Shown: positions 50,388 through 63,877, numbered from the stretch's first letter. The stretch: DNA of 64,000 bases from Argentina anserina (GCF_933775445.1 NC_065875.1:27217555-27281554); one strand, 5' to 3'. The notes: generated from the letters alone by a model not told the origin. Numbers and translations: made by a program.

Positions 50388-50470
50388 GTTGACTCCTGGA
50401 GGTCGGGGTAGATCGAGCTGCTTCTCTTTAAGGAGGTCGGTTTTGGACCTGCAGATCTGCTCGTCGGGTA
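49690..50470 (-). repeat. Exon-intron unit repeated three times at the 5' end of the proteasome-like gene
   Basis: Three exons share the tract encoding CRSKTD-LKEKQL...NMV-KA. Their first two introns are also alike (both begin gtaacaaatc and contain gaaactggttt). Exon starts 50184 and 49859 are 325 bp apart; exon ends 50296 and 49975 are 321 bp apart. This is duplication of a whole exon-plus-intron unit. The most 5' unit lacks its first third. Confidence 0.88.
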
Positions 50471-52692
50471 GAGCTGCCGCCTCTCCCCAAGAAACTTCAG
50501 ATGAGTGATGAGCTCTCTCTCAATATTTCAGCAAACCCACACAGACCAACTCCTAAATATAAGAGACACAGTAGTAGGGTTTTGCAACGGAGAGCTCTCC
50601 CTCTATTGTCTTCACTCTCTCTCCCTCTGTCTCTCTCACAGCTGTTGTTGTGGAAGATCTCTTTGGCGGGGACCATGGTTCCCTCCTTGAAAATATCTTA
50701 AGAATGAATCTGGACCATCCAATCTTAATGGATGCCCAGGATTTCTTTCTTCAGAAGGCATGCGGAAAACTGTGAGTGGGGTCCACTTTTGAAAATGAAG
50801 GATTCTGATTGGGGAAGAGAATTTGGCGTCTACCTCGACATGCAATTTCTATTTTCTTTGCCTTTGGGCAATAGTGGTGAGTGAGATGAAGAAATGGATA
50901 ATAAGAGGAAAGGGAATGAGGTTGTCTTCCATCAAAAGGTTCTAAGATCTTAGAGTTGGAAAAAGGTTCAAAGATTTTAGAGTTGGAATTTTGCATATGA
51001 TCTTATCTAGGAGAGGCTAATTTGATGGATACAGGAATTTATTGACACGTTGTTGCTGTTAGAATAATCAGTTATATACAGTTGGCTTTAAATTCAATAT
51101 ATTGTCCACTCTAATATTATGTTTTGTTCAAAAATTCATTCTACATATTTTTTGTCCAACTAATTTAGCGCACTTGCGCTCTTATCCGAAGTAAACTAAT
51201 TTAGTTCAAGTTTATTTGTTACATTATTTGCATTGCCATTTTGGCCAAGTGTTGCCCCATTTTTACAATTTTATATTCAACTATCTAATTTCCTCATTAT
51301 GTTGGACAATTTTTCTGTGTGTTTTGCTTAGAAATGATAAGAAGGGACTAGTTAACTCTAAGGACGTAACTCGTGAAATAAATTGGCTAAAACTAAATAT
51401 CACATGAACCTAGCTAAAGAAGTAAACAAGAAATAAGAGTATTTAACCCGATATGCCTAGTACTGGAGTAGCATTTACATTCGGTGAGGTTGCAAGTAGC
51501 TAATTTGTTGCTCCTTCTGAACTGGCATGGTCAGTCTTCAAACAAGAGCATTATCAGCGGCCAAGAGTCCCACCGTCCACACTTGTTTTTATGCCTACAA
51601 ATAGGTCATATCAGAGTGTCTGAGCAGCTCGAACCACCACCACCACGCACCTCTGGCTCTGGCACACACAGCTTTCTGACGCCCATTGCAGCTTTAAAGA
51701 CTTTTTACCCACTTCTAACTTCAAATGCAGAACTTCCTAATGGTAAATATTTCTGTTGCATTTTGGGAAAAGATTCTGGGTTTAACCTCACTGCTCTGCT
51801 TGGGCGTTAACATGGAATTAAGCCAACCAAAGACCAGTCTGAGGCTCTGAGGCGCTGACATTGCTTCTGTGACTAATATACGTCCCCTATATTGCAGCCT
51901 ATGTAGCAAGACTGGGAAGCCTCCTCCAACTCCATTTTTTCAAAAGCTCCATTTTTCTTAATTTGTTGGTTGTACATACAATTTCTTCAGAGCTCTTGCT
52001 CAGGTAAGTCCAAAACAGTTTGAATTTCAAAATAAAGATTCTAGGGACCTCTTGCTGATCCTAAATTGTTACAAATTTACTTAGTCTTTCACGTACGTAA
52101 ATGTTATATAGTTGTATAGCATTATTCCTTCACGTACTCCTAAGCCTTATGTACGTAAGAATGGATGTTCTATAGTTCTAGTGGATTGGTGCTCTATTGC
52201 GCACCTACCCTTTTACCGGTTATACTCATTTTACCCACCCATTAGATGGTTAAACTATTTTACCCGTCGACCGAATCCAAGGGTTGATGAATAAGAGCAA
52301 CAGTGGCTCTGGAGCACAACAAAGACTACAATTTTGTCTCAAAGAGAAGGAGACTGTCCTTGAAGAATTGGAAATTGAAACACATTAACAAATAATGCAA
52401 AATCCATGATCATGGATTCAACAAATGATGGATTGAATTAAACCAAGGGAAACAGCGCAAGCACTTCATTAAGAAAAAGCACTGGAAGAACTCATAAATA
52501 TGGACACAGACAACCCAATTAGCAGATCCCAATTTTAATAAAATTTATCCATTGACGAAAAAAAAATATAACCTAGAACATGACACCGTGAAAAAAAAAA
52601 CCAAAATGAAAAGGTAAAAAGGTCAAATTATATATATAATAACAAAAAGAGCAAAACCAGAGACCATGTGATAAAATAACCGAGACACCAAG
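50388..52692. other. Intergenic; promoter of the proteasome-like gene and spacer
   Basis: The left end is the presumed 5' UTR and promoter of the minus-strand gene (a GA/CT-rich leader at 50610-50640). The rest has no supported gene. Confidence 0.4.
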
Positions 52693-52802
52693 TTAGACCG
52701 AGGCAATGCTGCTCTTTCCGCCCAAGTGTATATTCTCGAGCCTCTGCCTTCCCATCGGCAAACATGTTCCTGCCACTCATCTCCCGCAGTGGTTTCTCAG
52801 CC
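52693..52802 (-). pseudogene. Relic of the last exon of a DUF4057-type plant gene
   Basis: On the minus strand a segment encoding AEKPLREMSGRNMFADGKAEA is followed, in a shifted frame, by codons for GGKSSIASV and a stop at 52693-52695. This matches my memory of the C-terminus of DUF4057 proteins, where a KELSG-type motif is followed by a conserved glycine/serine-rich end. An acceptor-like ttcaag lies at the start. No upstream exons were found, so it is probably a stray duplicate. Recognition rests on a short stretch. Confidence 0.4.
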
Positions 52803-53009
52803 CTTGAACAAATCGTTTGTAAACGATTATTCAATAATTATGCATACCAGTACTTAATTAATTGGTCTAATGTTGCATAAAGTTATGTTTATGGTGAAAA
52901 TTAAGGAAATTTAGCTGTGACTACTATACATTCTTATGTTCTTAATTATATATCTTTTTATCATTAACCAAAACTATATATATATATATATATCTTTTAT
53001 GGGTATCTA

Positions 53010-53430
53010 GCAACAGAATTGCAATCAATCAGGCACCTGTCAGTTACAATTAAGTTCAGAGGATCAGTGGCTGGGGGAGGGTGCAATAAAACTTGCTATG
53101 CAATAATTTTAGCCTGGTATTGTGTTTAATGAGGCTATGTATTGATCCATTTGTAATGGTTACAAACGGCACAACATTACATATGATCGACTTCCCCAAG
53201 GACAAGCTGGTTCGTGCTGCGAGTATATGATCGTCCATTTGATCGAGCCAAATTAAGTTGATTACATATGACGAAGTCTTTATTCCAGATTCATCATCGG
53301 AACGAATGATATCTATGTTCCAAGATTCAACATGAGTAAATTAAGGCAAGTTTACTGTGTGTACGAAATAAGCTATAACGAGTTGTAGTTGATGCAAAAT
53401 AGCTAGACTGGTTTAATCAGAGTGATTTCG
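53010..53430 (+). pseudogene. Relic of a zinc-knuckle family copy (exon 3 remnant)
   Basis: After an acceptor-like aatcaggcacctg the sequence gttcagaggatcagtggctgg matches the array's third exon. Scattered matches follow in order: gtgtttaatgaggcta, ggcacaaca, ccaaggacaagctggttcgtgctgc, and the 3' UTR (aaggcaagtttac, aaataagct). Most cysteine codons are deleted and stops are frequent. It lies about 8.8 kb beyond copy E, past the proteasome-like gene. Confidence 0.75.
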
Positions 53431-54150
53431 GTGTAATTTTATGTTGTTAATGTGACTTAATTTATGAGGAGAAAATTAAAGACATCTTGAGAAATTTATA
53501 TATTAGCTAAATTGTTTTGCTAATATTCTTTTTTATTTGTTCTTGTTCAAATTGAATCTGTCCGATTTAGAACTGAAATCTCATGAGACCAGTCATCAGA
53601 TAGGATCACAATACACATACCAGGGCATTGACATTTGCCACCAAAAAAAAACTAGCTCGATCGTACGCATCTCGAAATATTAAACCATAATTACCAACAT
53701 TTTCGGGGCGCATGTGAAATTTGTACTGTCGAGCACGTGTTGATGATATCATCATACCTCTTTGGTGCTTAAGCCAATGAGTCCATAATATTACTTGGTT
53801 ACCAAATAAATGCTTCAAGGAAAACTGTACCATATGAAATTGAAGCAAGTTGTGTTCATAAGTGAATTAGCTAGCTAGCAAAGCGAACTGACTAAACATG
53901 GCAAAGATAAGTCCACAATAGATAACATGTGTTGATAAATCCACAACTCCAGGTATTCGGCCAAACTTTTATTAATACATCCGTAAGGCGGAGGTTCTTC
54001 AGTCCACCCTGTGAACCTTCACCTACATACACACTAACGGCGCGTGTAATGCACGCTCTGTTACTCAACTTACTCTAACTCCAAACAGTGACTGTCAAAA
54101 CCCGATCTACCACGGTACCATCATTTATTTGTATCCCTTTCTTTCCTTTC

Positions 54151-54336
54151 ATGGCGACGTCTTGTTCGCCCCTGGCACGCAGCTCGCTCGACGGTACAGT
54201 GCTTCAACTCCCCTCTCGAAATCGTTGTGAAGCTCTCCATGTCCTTACATCTCACAAAATCAAAGACGCACCCAGGCCGACGGTGCAGTCCCAACATCTT
54301 CCTCTTCAAATACCAACCTTTATATTGAAGGTATGA
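54151..54336 (+). other. Orphan exon-like open frame
   Basis: A frame starting MATSCSPLARSSLDG looks like a plastid transit-peptide first exon. It is followed by a plausible donor (aaggtatg) at 54329-54336, but no second exon was found downstream. It may be a captured or stranded exon; no family recognised. Confidence 0.25.
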
Positions 54337-54929
54337 TGGTATAAGAGCCGTTTGTGATTAAGAATTGACGCATGAAACACAAAATAATTTGCAGCAAAGA
54401 GAACAAGGAAAAAACCCAGCAAAATAAGATATCATTTGGGGATCGTTCTTGACAACTATTCTGGTCTCTAATTCCCTGTAGAATTCCAATTAAACTGAAA
54501 AGGATAGGTATGTGATAAACTGATAATCTTGGGCCTGCAATAGTTTTATGGGACTGATCATTAGAACTGAATGCTTATTGTGATTAGAGCTGCGATGGAG
54601 ACATGGAGTCAAATAAGTCAATATGAATGTCAGAGTACAGTGACAAAATAAATAAATAAAAGAGGAAGAAAGTATTGTCTGCATGGGGAGCTCAGTGATA
54701 ATGTCACCTTTTTAGAAGGTAGCAACCCAAGTTCAAGCGACCTTTCATGCGCTTTTTTTTTAATTCTCTCAAATTTGGTACTCCCTTTTAAAACTAAACA
54801 TGGAGAACCTTCTTTTTATTCTTTGACAGATATATTTAATAATTACAAATTAGAATATATTATCAACTCATTAACTTACTATATTAAGAAGTTCCACCGA
54901 AGTGTATACTAATGTATATAACCAACGTG

Positions 54930-55880
54930 GCCGAATTAGATGAAATTTTTAAAGAGTTCATACATATAAATACCGATTACACTAGTTGGTGTCGATTAAT
55001 CCAATGAAGTTTTTCTTCATATTTGTCGCTTCATAGTGTAAAAACTAACAAGTTTATTTTAACTTAATATGAAGGTTCTGTTATATTAATTGACACTTTA
55101 GCGATTGATAAGTCCAATTTGAAATCTTATCAATCAACACGAGCCGATGTGATTGGCATGATTAGTTAGTGACAGTTTAAAAATTTTGTCCGATTTCAAC
55201 ATCATTTGATCGTCCGTACTTACGGTCAACAAAAAAAGAGATGGTTTTACATATTAAAATCTCTTTGACCGGGATCTTATCAAATGAATTTTGGACTCGA
55301 TCGACACCGGTAGATGTGATCGGTATATATATTTAGGGACCTTATAAAATTTCGTCTATTTTCGACATGGTTTAACCGTTCGTACCTACGGTCAACAAAA
55401 GAATATGCGTTTTGACATATTAAAACCTCATTGACCGGGGATTTGCCAAATGAATTTTATCGGTGCGACCGTGCACGATCGGTGATAAAATTTATGTGAT
55501 TTCACATATGCAAATGGCTTTCAACGTTTTCATATTTGTAATGGATCATCTTTTAGGGCATATTAGTGGTGTTTTCGGTTTATCGGAAATTTCGACTGTC
55601 AGACGAGGTTCGAATTGGATGAAATTTTTACAGGGTCACTAAATATAAGTAACGATCACATTGGCTGGTGTCGATTAATTCTGAGAAGTTTCCTTCATGT
55701 TGTCACTTCATAATGTAATAGTTTTATTTTAAACATAGTATAAAACGGTTATGATACATTAGTGGACAGTTCGGCGATTGAAACTTCGGTTTTGAATACG
55801 GTCCATCGATACCAACATATATGATCGGTATATATATTTAAGGACTCCAAAATAATTCCGTCCTATTTGGACATCGTTCA
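54930..55880. repeat. Degenerate dispersed repeat with internally repeated blocks
   Basis: Blocks recur in imperfect form: a gaattaGATGAAATTTTTA...TTGGTGTCGATTAAT block at about 54935-55000 and again at about 55610-55680, and a CGTACNTACGGTCAACAAAA block at about 55213 and 55380, each followed by acatattaaaa and ttgaccggg. This is probably a decayed DNA-transposon cluster; the class is not determined. Confidence 0.6.
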
Positions 55881-56894
55881 ACTGTCTGTATTAACTATAT
55901 ATGTCATTATATAAGGGTAACTATGTGATGCGACAAAAAATATCTGAAATATTTCATAATCGTAGATAGACACATCACCTTGAGTTATGTAGTAATTTTT
56001 CAATAATTGTTCGAGCTCCTGATTTTTATTTATTAATATTTTTGAGGCGTTTCAGTATTTTAAAATTATCATAAATTTTTTATAACACATGGCACAAATA
56101 GTAATGTTACATCTCTCTAACATTTGAACAGATGTGCCACATGTGGCAAGAATTTAAATTTGCGCACAATAAATTTTATGTTTATACATTAAAATTAGTT
56201 TTTTAATTGAATTGAATTCACAAATAATTTAATTAAATGTGACTATGGTCTTCGCCAATCCCATCAAGAAATATCCACCGTGGTCGACTTCTCTTCAATA
56301 TGTTGCCTACTGCAAAGAAACGTATGGCCAATTGGCCACCGTCCTCCACAGTCTACCCATGGCACCCCTTATTCTCACCAAACCTTTACCCCATCAAACA
56401 ATGCCCACCACCACGATGCACTCCTAATCCCCTCCGACATATTTTTATGCAGCATGTAAAAGTTTGGTCAAAGTTGGATCTTTTTTACCATCTGATTTTC
56501 TAATCAACCTAAATAAATGTGTTTATCTATTTAAAAACCGCCCGCATTGATCGGGTACCTTCTAATTGGGGCTCTAGGGTCTGACCACACAAAATATTTC
56601 TCAATAATTATGTGACTCAGGAGATGTAAAGAAGATTCGGCCTTCGCATCCCTGAAATGGGTCCATCCATTGAGCGTATTAGTGGTATACTTGGTTCTTA
56701 CAATGTTTAGATGATCAAATGATATACAATGTTTACAATCTAAAAATATGTGTACATTTGTCATCTGATCTATAATCATATGACTCATATCGATTTGTTG
56801 TCTAAATTACAACTATATAATTATCTTAATTAAGGCGAGAGCATCCCACTCACTAAGGCGAAAACTTTTCCAACAACACTGCTCTTGGATGTGG

Positions 56895-57248
56895 AGGTCC
56901 GCAACACTATTTTGGTGTATATTTCTATTTTTGCACCACTTTTTGATCGAATTTCCTCATCTTCACCGTCTAGTATCTATATAATATTGTGTATATCATC
57001 TATGCAAAATTTCAGCCAATTTGGTGATTGTTAAGGCCCTGAAAATTACGTTTTTCTGTTAAAAACATGAACGGTTCATGTTTGACAGTATTCAGTCCGT
57101 CCATTTATTTTTCGATTTGAGGACCTTAAAAATTTGCAGAGATGATCTACACAATATTATTTAGATATTAGACGGTGAAGATGAGGAAATTCGACTGAAA
57201 AATGGTTCAAAAATAGAAATCCCCCACCAAAACCATTAGTGCGGACCT
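56895..57248. mobile_element. Fold-back MITE with long inverted repeats
   Basis: The left arm starts AGGTCCGCAACACTATTTTGG. The right arm ends CCAAAACCATTAGTGCGGACCT. The arms stay complementary for about 110-150 bases, including the tcatcttcaccgtctagtat region pairing with atattagacggtgaagatga. The unit is about 354 bp. No clear target duplication was found, so the class is left open. Confidence 0.75.
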
Positions 57249-59447
57249 TCTTATTTGAGAAAATCTGTATATATATATAATTTATTCTAAATTAAAACTA
57301 TATATATTATTATTATTATTGTCAATCAAAAAATGCATCTCCACAAATTTGAATTTAAGAAACAAACTTACATAAGACCAACAATAAAACCAGCATATTT
57401 AAGCTCAACTGTCCATACCCAATTACCCATCAAATTAAGGTTCCTTCAACAATCGTTTATTAGAATATGGAGAGAAGATTCCATCGTCTTCAACCTTCGA
57501 TCTTCGCCTTTCCAGCGGCGGGTTTGGGTTTATTCACTCCTGCGATGCCTCGCCTTTGAAAACACTGGAGAATATTGCCTTTTGTTTGTGATTCCCAATC
57601 TACAACGAAATTAATGGACTTTGTTATTTGCAGATAGGAACCATGGCGTCAAATCACATGCTGGAAATTTCAGTTGCCCTCTTACTCTAAGATGTCAAAT
57701 CGTTCCTGTCCAAAACACTAGCACTGCTGCTCGGAGTCGAAAAGGGAGATATAGTTAGCGAGTTGGAATTGGATTGAATTGAGGTGATTTATGGTCGGTC
57801 ACCAATTTCTGGTAATGGAGAGAACTTGAAGAAAGGAGGAAGAGACGAAGTGGGGGACCATATGCAGTAATGTTTTAAACAACAACAATTGCACCAAAAG
57901 CCCGTAGTGTTCACTTAGGCTTGACAACACACTCCGTTAGTCAATAAAAGAATTGACCCAATTTTGTGGCTATTGTGCTGCCACATTAGTGAGATTTGCT
58001 GGATGTGAACCTTCACCCAGTGAAGAGAAGAATTTTCGAAAGTAAGGAACTGCAACAATATAACGTCATGGAAAAAAAAACTGAAAGAACAAAAAAGTAC
58101 TCTAGCTGATCAATAACATGGCACCTTAAAAGGCTCCAAGAGAGTCATAATCAAATGATCAAGTAGAGGGCAGTGAGAAAAACAAAGATTTCCATTGATT
58201 CATCATCCGAAAACGATGAAGCATATGGTGGAATGTGAGACTCGGGAAACAACAGGATTATATGCGTGGACAAATATTTACAGCCATCTAGGCATGCATG
58301 CAGAATCATGGGATTCATAGCGTTACTTGTAACGCAAGTTGGGTCAGTTGGAGAATAGCTTTGTGTTGGGCTGTCAGGCCCATCAGTTTTAGACAGAAAT
58401 GTGCAATTGGGCTCCGTAGTACAAATACAGTACACCTATTGATGACGTAATTGAGATTATCCATGCGTGATGTCATCAACCGCACGCGCCTTTTCCATTT
58501 CTCCATGCGCGGTTCTTCTCAATACTAGTAAAAGCTGGAATAATACCATAGTGAACTAGTGAAGTGCCGTGAAGTCCAAGTAAACTCACTTCAATCACCA
58601 TTCGCCTTTGCTAAACTCAAGGCAAGAACAGTTCTTTCATCTTTCTTCGCTGGTTTTGATTACTGTTTACCGAGCTTACCAAGTTCTTTCAACCCTGGTA
58701 AAAGGGGAACTTCTCTTGTAACTTGTAAGTAGCTGAAATCATTTACATTTACTATTGGATTTATGTTTGTTTCCATTTCTAAATGGTTGCTGATTAATCT
58801 TATGTACTTGATTAGTATGTAGTAAAACATGTGACGGGCAAGTGACGGTCTCACAAAAGTGTTAGACAAAATATTAAAATAAGACAAAAAATAATTAATT
58901 TCTAAAACATAAGGACCAAAATTAAATATTTTGAAACTACGTGGGCAAACAAACATGGTTATGACACAAAACTACGGGACCATTCATAACATTTTCCCTT
59001 ACAATTATATCATCACTAACTACTTGTATGTACATTGGTAATACCTGAAACCGAAATACCAAACATGTACATTGAATGTTTTTTTTTTTTTTTGTAATCG
59101 TTAACCCAATTTCAAGTTTCAAGTAAATTGCAACTAAGGTAGAATCAAACTCACTTGTATCGATGCAAATTAAGGTGAAAAATGCTTAAGCAAATGACAC
59201 TATAGAGTGAATTAATCGTTGGCAACAAAGTAAGTAAGGGTGATGATCTTAAAACCCTTCTATTATTCGACCAAAATCAAAAGAACATAGAGAGGTCAAA
59301 AGTGTTTTTACCCTCAAGACCCAAAAGAACCCCAAGCCCATAAAGCATTCGTAGCCCGACCGATCAAAAACCCTTCACTTCACTTCTCTCTAAAACCCCT
59401 AAAAAAACACTAGGGCTTTCGACTCCAAACTCTTCAAAGTTCAAACA

Positions 59448-62400
59448 ATGAAGAAGCCAATATCGAAGACAACTCGGAAGCAAAAGCTACTGTCGGAGGT
59501 CAATGAGATCGAGCTTCTCAATTCATGGATCGAATCCAAGAAACCCGACAGCGGTTCCAACCCCATGTCCCTCCCGCCTCTCCCCTCCAACTCCCCCATT
59601 GGGCGCGTGGACTCCACTTCCTTCTCCCGCTACGCCGGCGCCACCAAGTTCGCCGAGCTCCCCATCTCCCGGAAGACCAGGGACGCCCTGCGCCAGGCCA
59701 ACTACAAAGACATGACAGATATTCAGAGGGCGTGTTTGCCCCACGCGCTCTGCGGCAGGGACATTCTCGGCGCCGCCAAGACCGGCTCCGGCAAGACTCT
59801 CGCTTTTTTGATTCCGGTATGTGGGTTTGGGTAAAGGGACGGGCTTTGTATCTGGGTGGTTGTTGGAATTTTGAGTTGCTTGGGTTTTGGGGGGAGTTGT
59901 TTTGGTTTGGTGGATTGAGGTGTGGAAGATTGGTTTTTTACTGTTTGGTTTTTACATTTCTGGCTTGGTGTTTGTGAGAAATGCAAGTTACTGTTGAGGT
60001 TTGTGGGTTTTAGGTAGTGATAGTGTTCGGTTTAGTTAATTGAGTTGTGTGATTGTTGCTTTGAGTCAGATTATTGGCTTTGCTTTTCGATAGTTGATGT
60101 TGCTTTGAATTGTGATGCTTGATTTTGTGAGAGGTGAACAGTAGTGTCAATGGCTAGTATTTCTTTTTATTTGAGAATGATGGCTGATATTTTGTTTTCT
60201 GTTGATTGAGTTTTGCAACATTTGATTTGTGTCGAATTATTGGATTAGATTTCTAAAGTATTGATCTTTTTTGAATTTTTTTTGCATGTTTGTGTGTGGG
60301 TTGTATTTGAATTACATGCTTTACATTTTCTATAATCACCAAGTATTTATGTTATCCTTTTGTATTTAGAATGTCTACCTTTTTGCTTAACCTCTCGCAC
60401 TTTGTGGATTTCAGCTTCTGGAGAAATTGTATAAAGAGAGATGGAATCCTGAGGATGGGGTTGGCTGCATTATTATATCTCCGACAAGGGAACTAGCTAG
60501 TCAAACGTTTGATGTGCTAAGAGCAGTTGGAAAGCACCATAATTTTAGTGCCGGCCTCCTAATTGGTGGTCGGAAAGATGTTGAAGCCGAGAAGGAGCGA
60601 GTAAATGAATTGAACATACTGGTTTGTACTCCTGGACGACTTCTACAGCACATGGATGAGACGCCAAATTTTGAATGTTCACAGCTACAGGTCTACTTTT
60701 TTCTTTCCTGTTTGCTTTTGAAATAGGGGTTTTTTGTTTGCTCTTAAATTATAGTGTTGACTTAGTATAGTTGGAAATATGGCTCTTTGTTGCTGCTTAG
60801 TTTGCATTGGTTTAAAAACGTAGTTATCAGAATTTGTTTTGATTCTATTAGTCTTCTGTTAGCATTTGTTCTATTATTTTTTTGTTGATAGTTGTTCATA
60901 TTAATATTTCCTTAATCAAGTCCTACGTATATATATCTGCTCACTTGGGTGAACTTTCCTTGCCAGAGAACAGGTTTTGGTCCTCGATGAGGCCGATCGT
61001 ATTCTTGATGTGGGATTTAAGAAGGCACTGAATGCCATCATTTCACAGCTACCTAAGAGAAGACAAACGTTTCTCTTCTCTGCAACTCAAACAAAGTCAG
61101 TTCAAGATCTTGCAAGACTTAGTTTGAAGGATCCAGAGTACCTTAGTGTGCATGAGCAAGCTACAAGAGCAACTCCAAATCGTTTGAAACAAACTGCAAT
61201 GATTGTTCCTCTCGATAAAAAGCTAGATATGCTGTGGAGCTTCATAAAGGCGCATCTGAATTCTAGGATTTTAGTGTTCTTATCCACGCGTAAACAGGTG
61301 CCATTGTGTTTCTCATTCTACTGATGCACAATTATGTCATGCCAGAAAATGTCAGCATAGCGTATGCAAGAGTTGATCTGGCTGCTGGTGGCTAGCCTAC
61401 TATTTTCCTTTATAAGGAAGATCAGTCTAGTTCCAGTGGACTTATCACCTTCATTCATATCATTTATCAGTTCCTTTGGCTGTTGGTATTACCAAGTCTT
61501 CTTGTATATGATTTAAATTATATTATTGCTGATTAGGTTAAATTGCTTCTTTAATAGGTAAAGTTTGTCTATGAAGCATTTAAGAAGCTCCGTCCTGGAA
61601 TACCCCTGAAGTGTCTTCATGGTAAGATGAAGCAAGAGGGACGAATGGGGACATACTCACAGTTCCATGAAAAAGCTACAGTTCTCTTTTCGACTGATGT
61701 AGCATCAAGAGGCCTTGATTTCAACCAGGCAGTCGATTGGGTTGTTCAGGTGGGTTGTTGGCTGCTCCCAAGATTATTGTTATATGCTGTTGTATGTGAT
61801 GAATTTTTTTTTTGTTTTTGGTTTTTTTCATCAGTTCTTTATATCATCATCTCCCCATTTTTAGGTTGATTGTCCTGAAGATGTTGCATCCTATATACAC
61901 AGAGTTGGCCGAACTGCACGCTATCAATCCGAAGGGAGATCACTTTTATTTGTGATGCCTTCAGAAACAAAAATGCTTGAGAAATTAGAAGCCGCAAAAA
62001 TTCCTATAGAAAGTATTAAGGTACACCGTCTCTCTTTAAGAGGAAGTGGATACATTCTTTACTTCAAACTTTATTTATTTTTCCTTATGCTGCTTTCTCA
62101 GGTTAACAACAAGAGACTGCAACCTATCAGTGGGTTGTTGTCAGCTTTGCTAGTCAAGTACCCTGGAACACTTCCAAGTTTGGCGAAAAGGGCCTTTATT
62201 ACGTATTTGAAGTCTATTCAAAATCACAAGGACAAAGAAGTTTTTGATGTGATGCAACTGCCAGTTGATGAGTTTTCGGCATCAATGGGTTTACCAATGA
62301 CCCCCAGGATCCGTTTTTCAAACCATAAACTGAAGTCCAAGAAGCCGTTGGAACTGTCTCCCACTGTTGAACCAGAACAATCTGACATGGAGAATGCACT

Positions 62401-63449
62401 GGGGACTCCTAGAGAGGAGCTTGATATTGGTGATTCGGAGGAAGAGGAAGTGGAAGGTCTTCTTCGATTAAATGATACACCGACTGAGAGAGAGGAGGAA
62501 GGAAGACAAATTCCAGATATTATGTATGTTGCTGGTCTAACATACTGTTCATTTTTCTTTATTTTATTTATTTATTTTAATTATAAAATCAAACTATATA
62601 TTCAGATCACTATCAATGAAAGCTTTGATGACTCGTTTGATTCACTCTTTTATTCTGTGCACATTTATACTGTAGGCCGGCAACTCGGGTTTTGAAGAAA
62701 AATAAGTTGAAGAAGATCCATCTCGATAAACCAACGGGACAAAGGACAATATTTGATGAAGACGGCATTGGTATGGACCCACTTGCAATGTTGTCTGTTC
62801 CCGCAGATCCCAGCATTCTTGATGGACTTCAAGGTATGTATTGATTCCTAAATTTTGATAAAATGAAACCAGAATGAGTCATAAAATAATTGGTTGATTC
62901 CTCTACAACCGAATGCCTGAACTTCCTATCACTGTGAGGTTGGTTTAGTTCTTGCCTCTGTCATAGCTCGGGTAGAATGAATGTAAAACAAGTTTTGATC
63001 ACCTGAATCAAAGAATATGATGACTGTCACCACATGTTGTGTATGAACTGGAATGTCTTTGCAGCTTGCTTGGTTTAGTGTCCTGATATATATACATTAA
63101 TTTTGCTGCAGACAAGAAAGAAGAATATCATATGAGGATGAGGGAAGAGGTGAAGAAGGGAGACAAGCAAGATAAGGAAACAGAGCGCAAGCGACGTCGT
63201 GAAATAAGAATGAATAAGAAGATGAAATTGAAGAGAGCAAATGCAGAAGAAGGGGATGACGTTTCTGAGTCGGAAGAAGAGCCATCTGATCATCCATCGC
63301 GCAAAAGGTCAAAGATATACTTTGATAGTGATGATGATGGTGAGAGAGAAGACAAGAAGAATAAAGCTGGATTATTTGCTGACAAAAGTTATATAGACCA
63401 TCAGGAAGCTTTGGCTCTTAAATGGCTAGGTTCTATGCACAAGAACTAA
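59448..63449 (+). CDS. RH32: DEAD-box ATP-dependent RNA helicase, RH32-like (DDX10/Dbp4 family)
   Basis: Exons: 59448-59816, 60415-60690, 60974-61297, 61558-61749, 61865-62020, 62102-62523, 62676-62833 and 63112-63449; 744 residues, close to the family's usual length. All helicase motifs are present in order: Q motif region ([10 protein letters not shown]), [32 protein letters not shown], the [11 protein letters not shown] region and HRVGRTAR. After the core comes a conserved [20 protein letters not shown] block and a long charged, lysine/acid-rich tail. The yeast relative Dbp4 acts in the nucleolus in 18S rRNA maturation and U14 snoRNA release. The start is in a strong context with an AAGAAGCC continuation. 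Intact, with no anomalies. Confidence 0.95.
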
Positions 63450-63877
63450 ACACTTCCATTGCCTAAAGTTTCGTATTTCCTATATAGCTTTGGAGCTAAT
63501 CTCTTGGATAAAAAGGTGGCGCCTTAGATTTTGGTTACTTAAGCAGAGTGCTTCTCTTTCTCATTTATTATAGCTCCCATCTCTTCTTTGTTCCATATGA
63601 TATTGAGCCGTGAATTATACTTTTATGATATGTTGAGTGGAAATTTGCAGTGGCATTTTACAATCTGGATTAAAAGTAACTAGCATTGTTCTGCATCAAA
63701 ACCCATTATGGTTATAATCTGTGGGTCCCCAAATCAAAATCCTTGTGACAAACCAGTCGAGACCGTGTGACCCGACCCGACCCACTGCTCTCTTCGGAAT
63801 AAAATGCGTAAGAAACCTATCATGGTTCTATCCTGCTCACTTTGAATACAAGAACTACTGAACTAGGGCTTCTTGGA
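63450..63877 (+). other. RH32 3' region and spacer to the next zinc-knuckle copy
   Basis: 3' UTR followed by a short promoter-like stretch containing cgacccgacccactgctc, faintly like the array promoters (accgacccattaagcgc). Confidence 0.45.

Larger units (their letters stand above)
53431..59447. other. Transposon-rich intergenic region
   Basis: About 6 kb with no complete gene. It holds degenerate repeats (54930-55880), a fold-back MITE (56895-57248), an orphan exon-like frame (54151-54339) and AT-rich spacer. A T12 or longer run lies near 59080-59092. The last 150 bp is the RH32 promoter; a TGGGCTT motif (reverse strand) lies near 59334-59340. Confidence 0.5.

Noticed and set aside
56239..56427. 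Short frame beginning MTMVFANPIKK
   Set aside because: Ends quickly, has no family resemblance and lies among transposon repeats.
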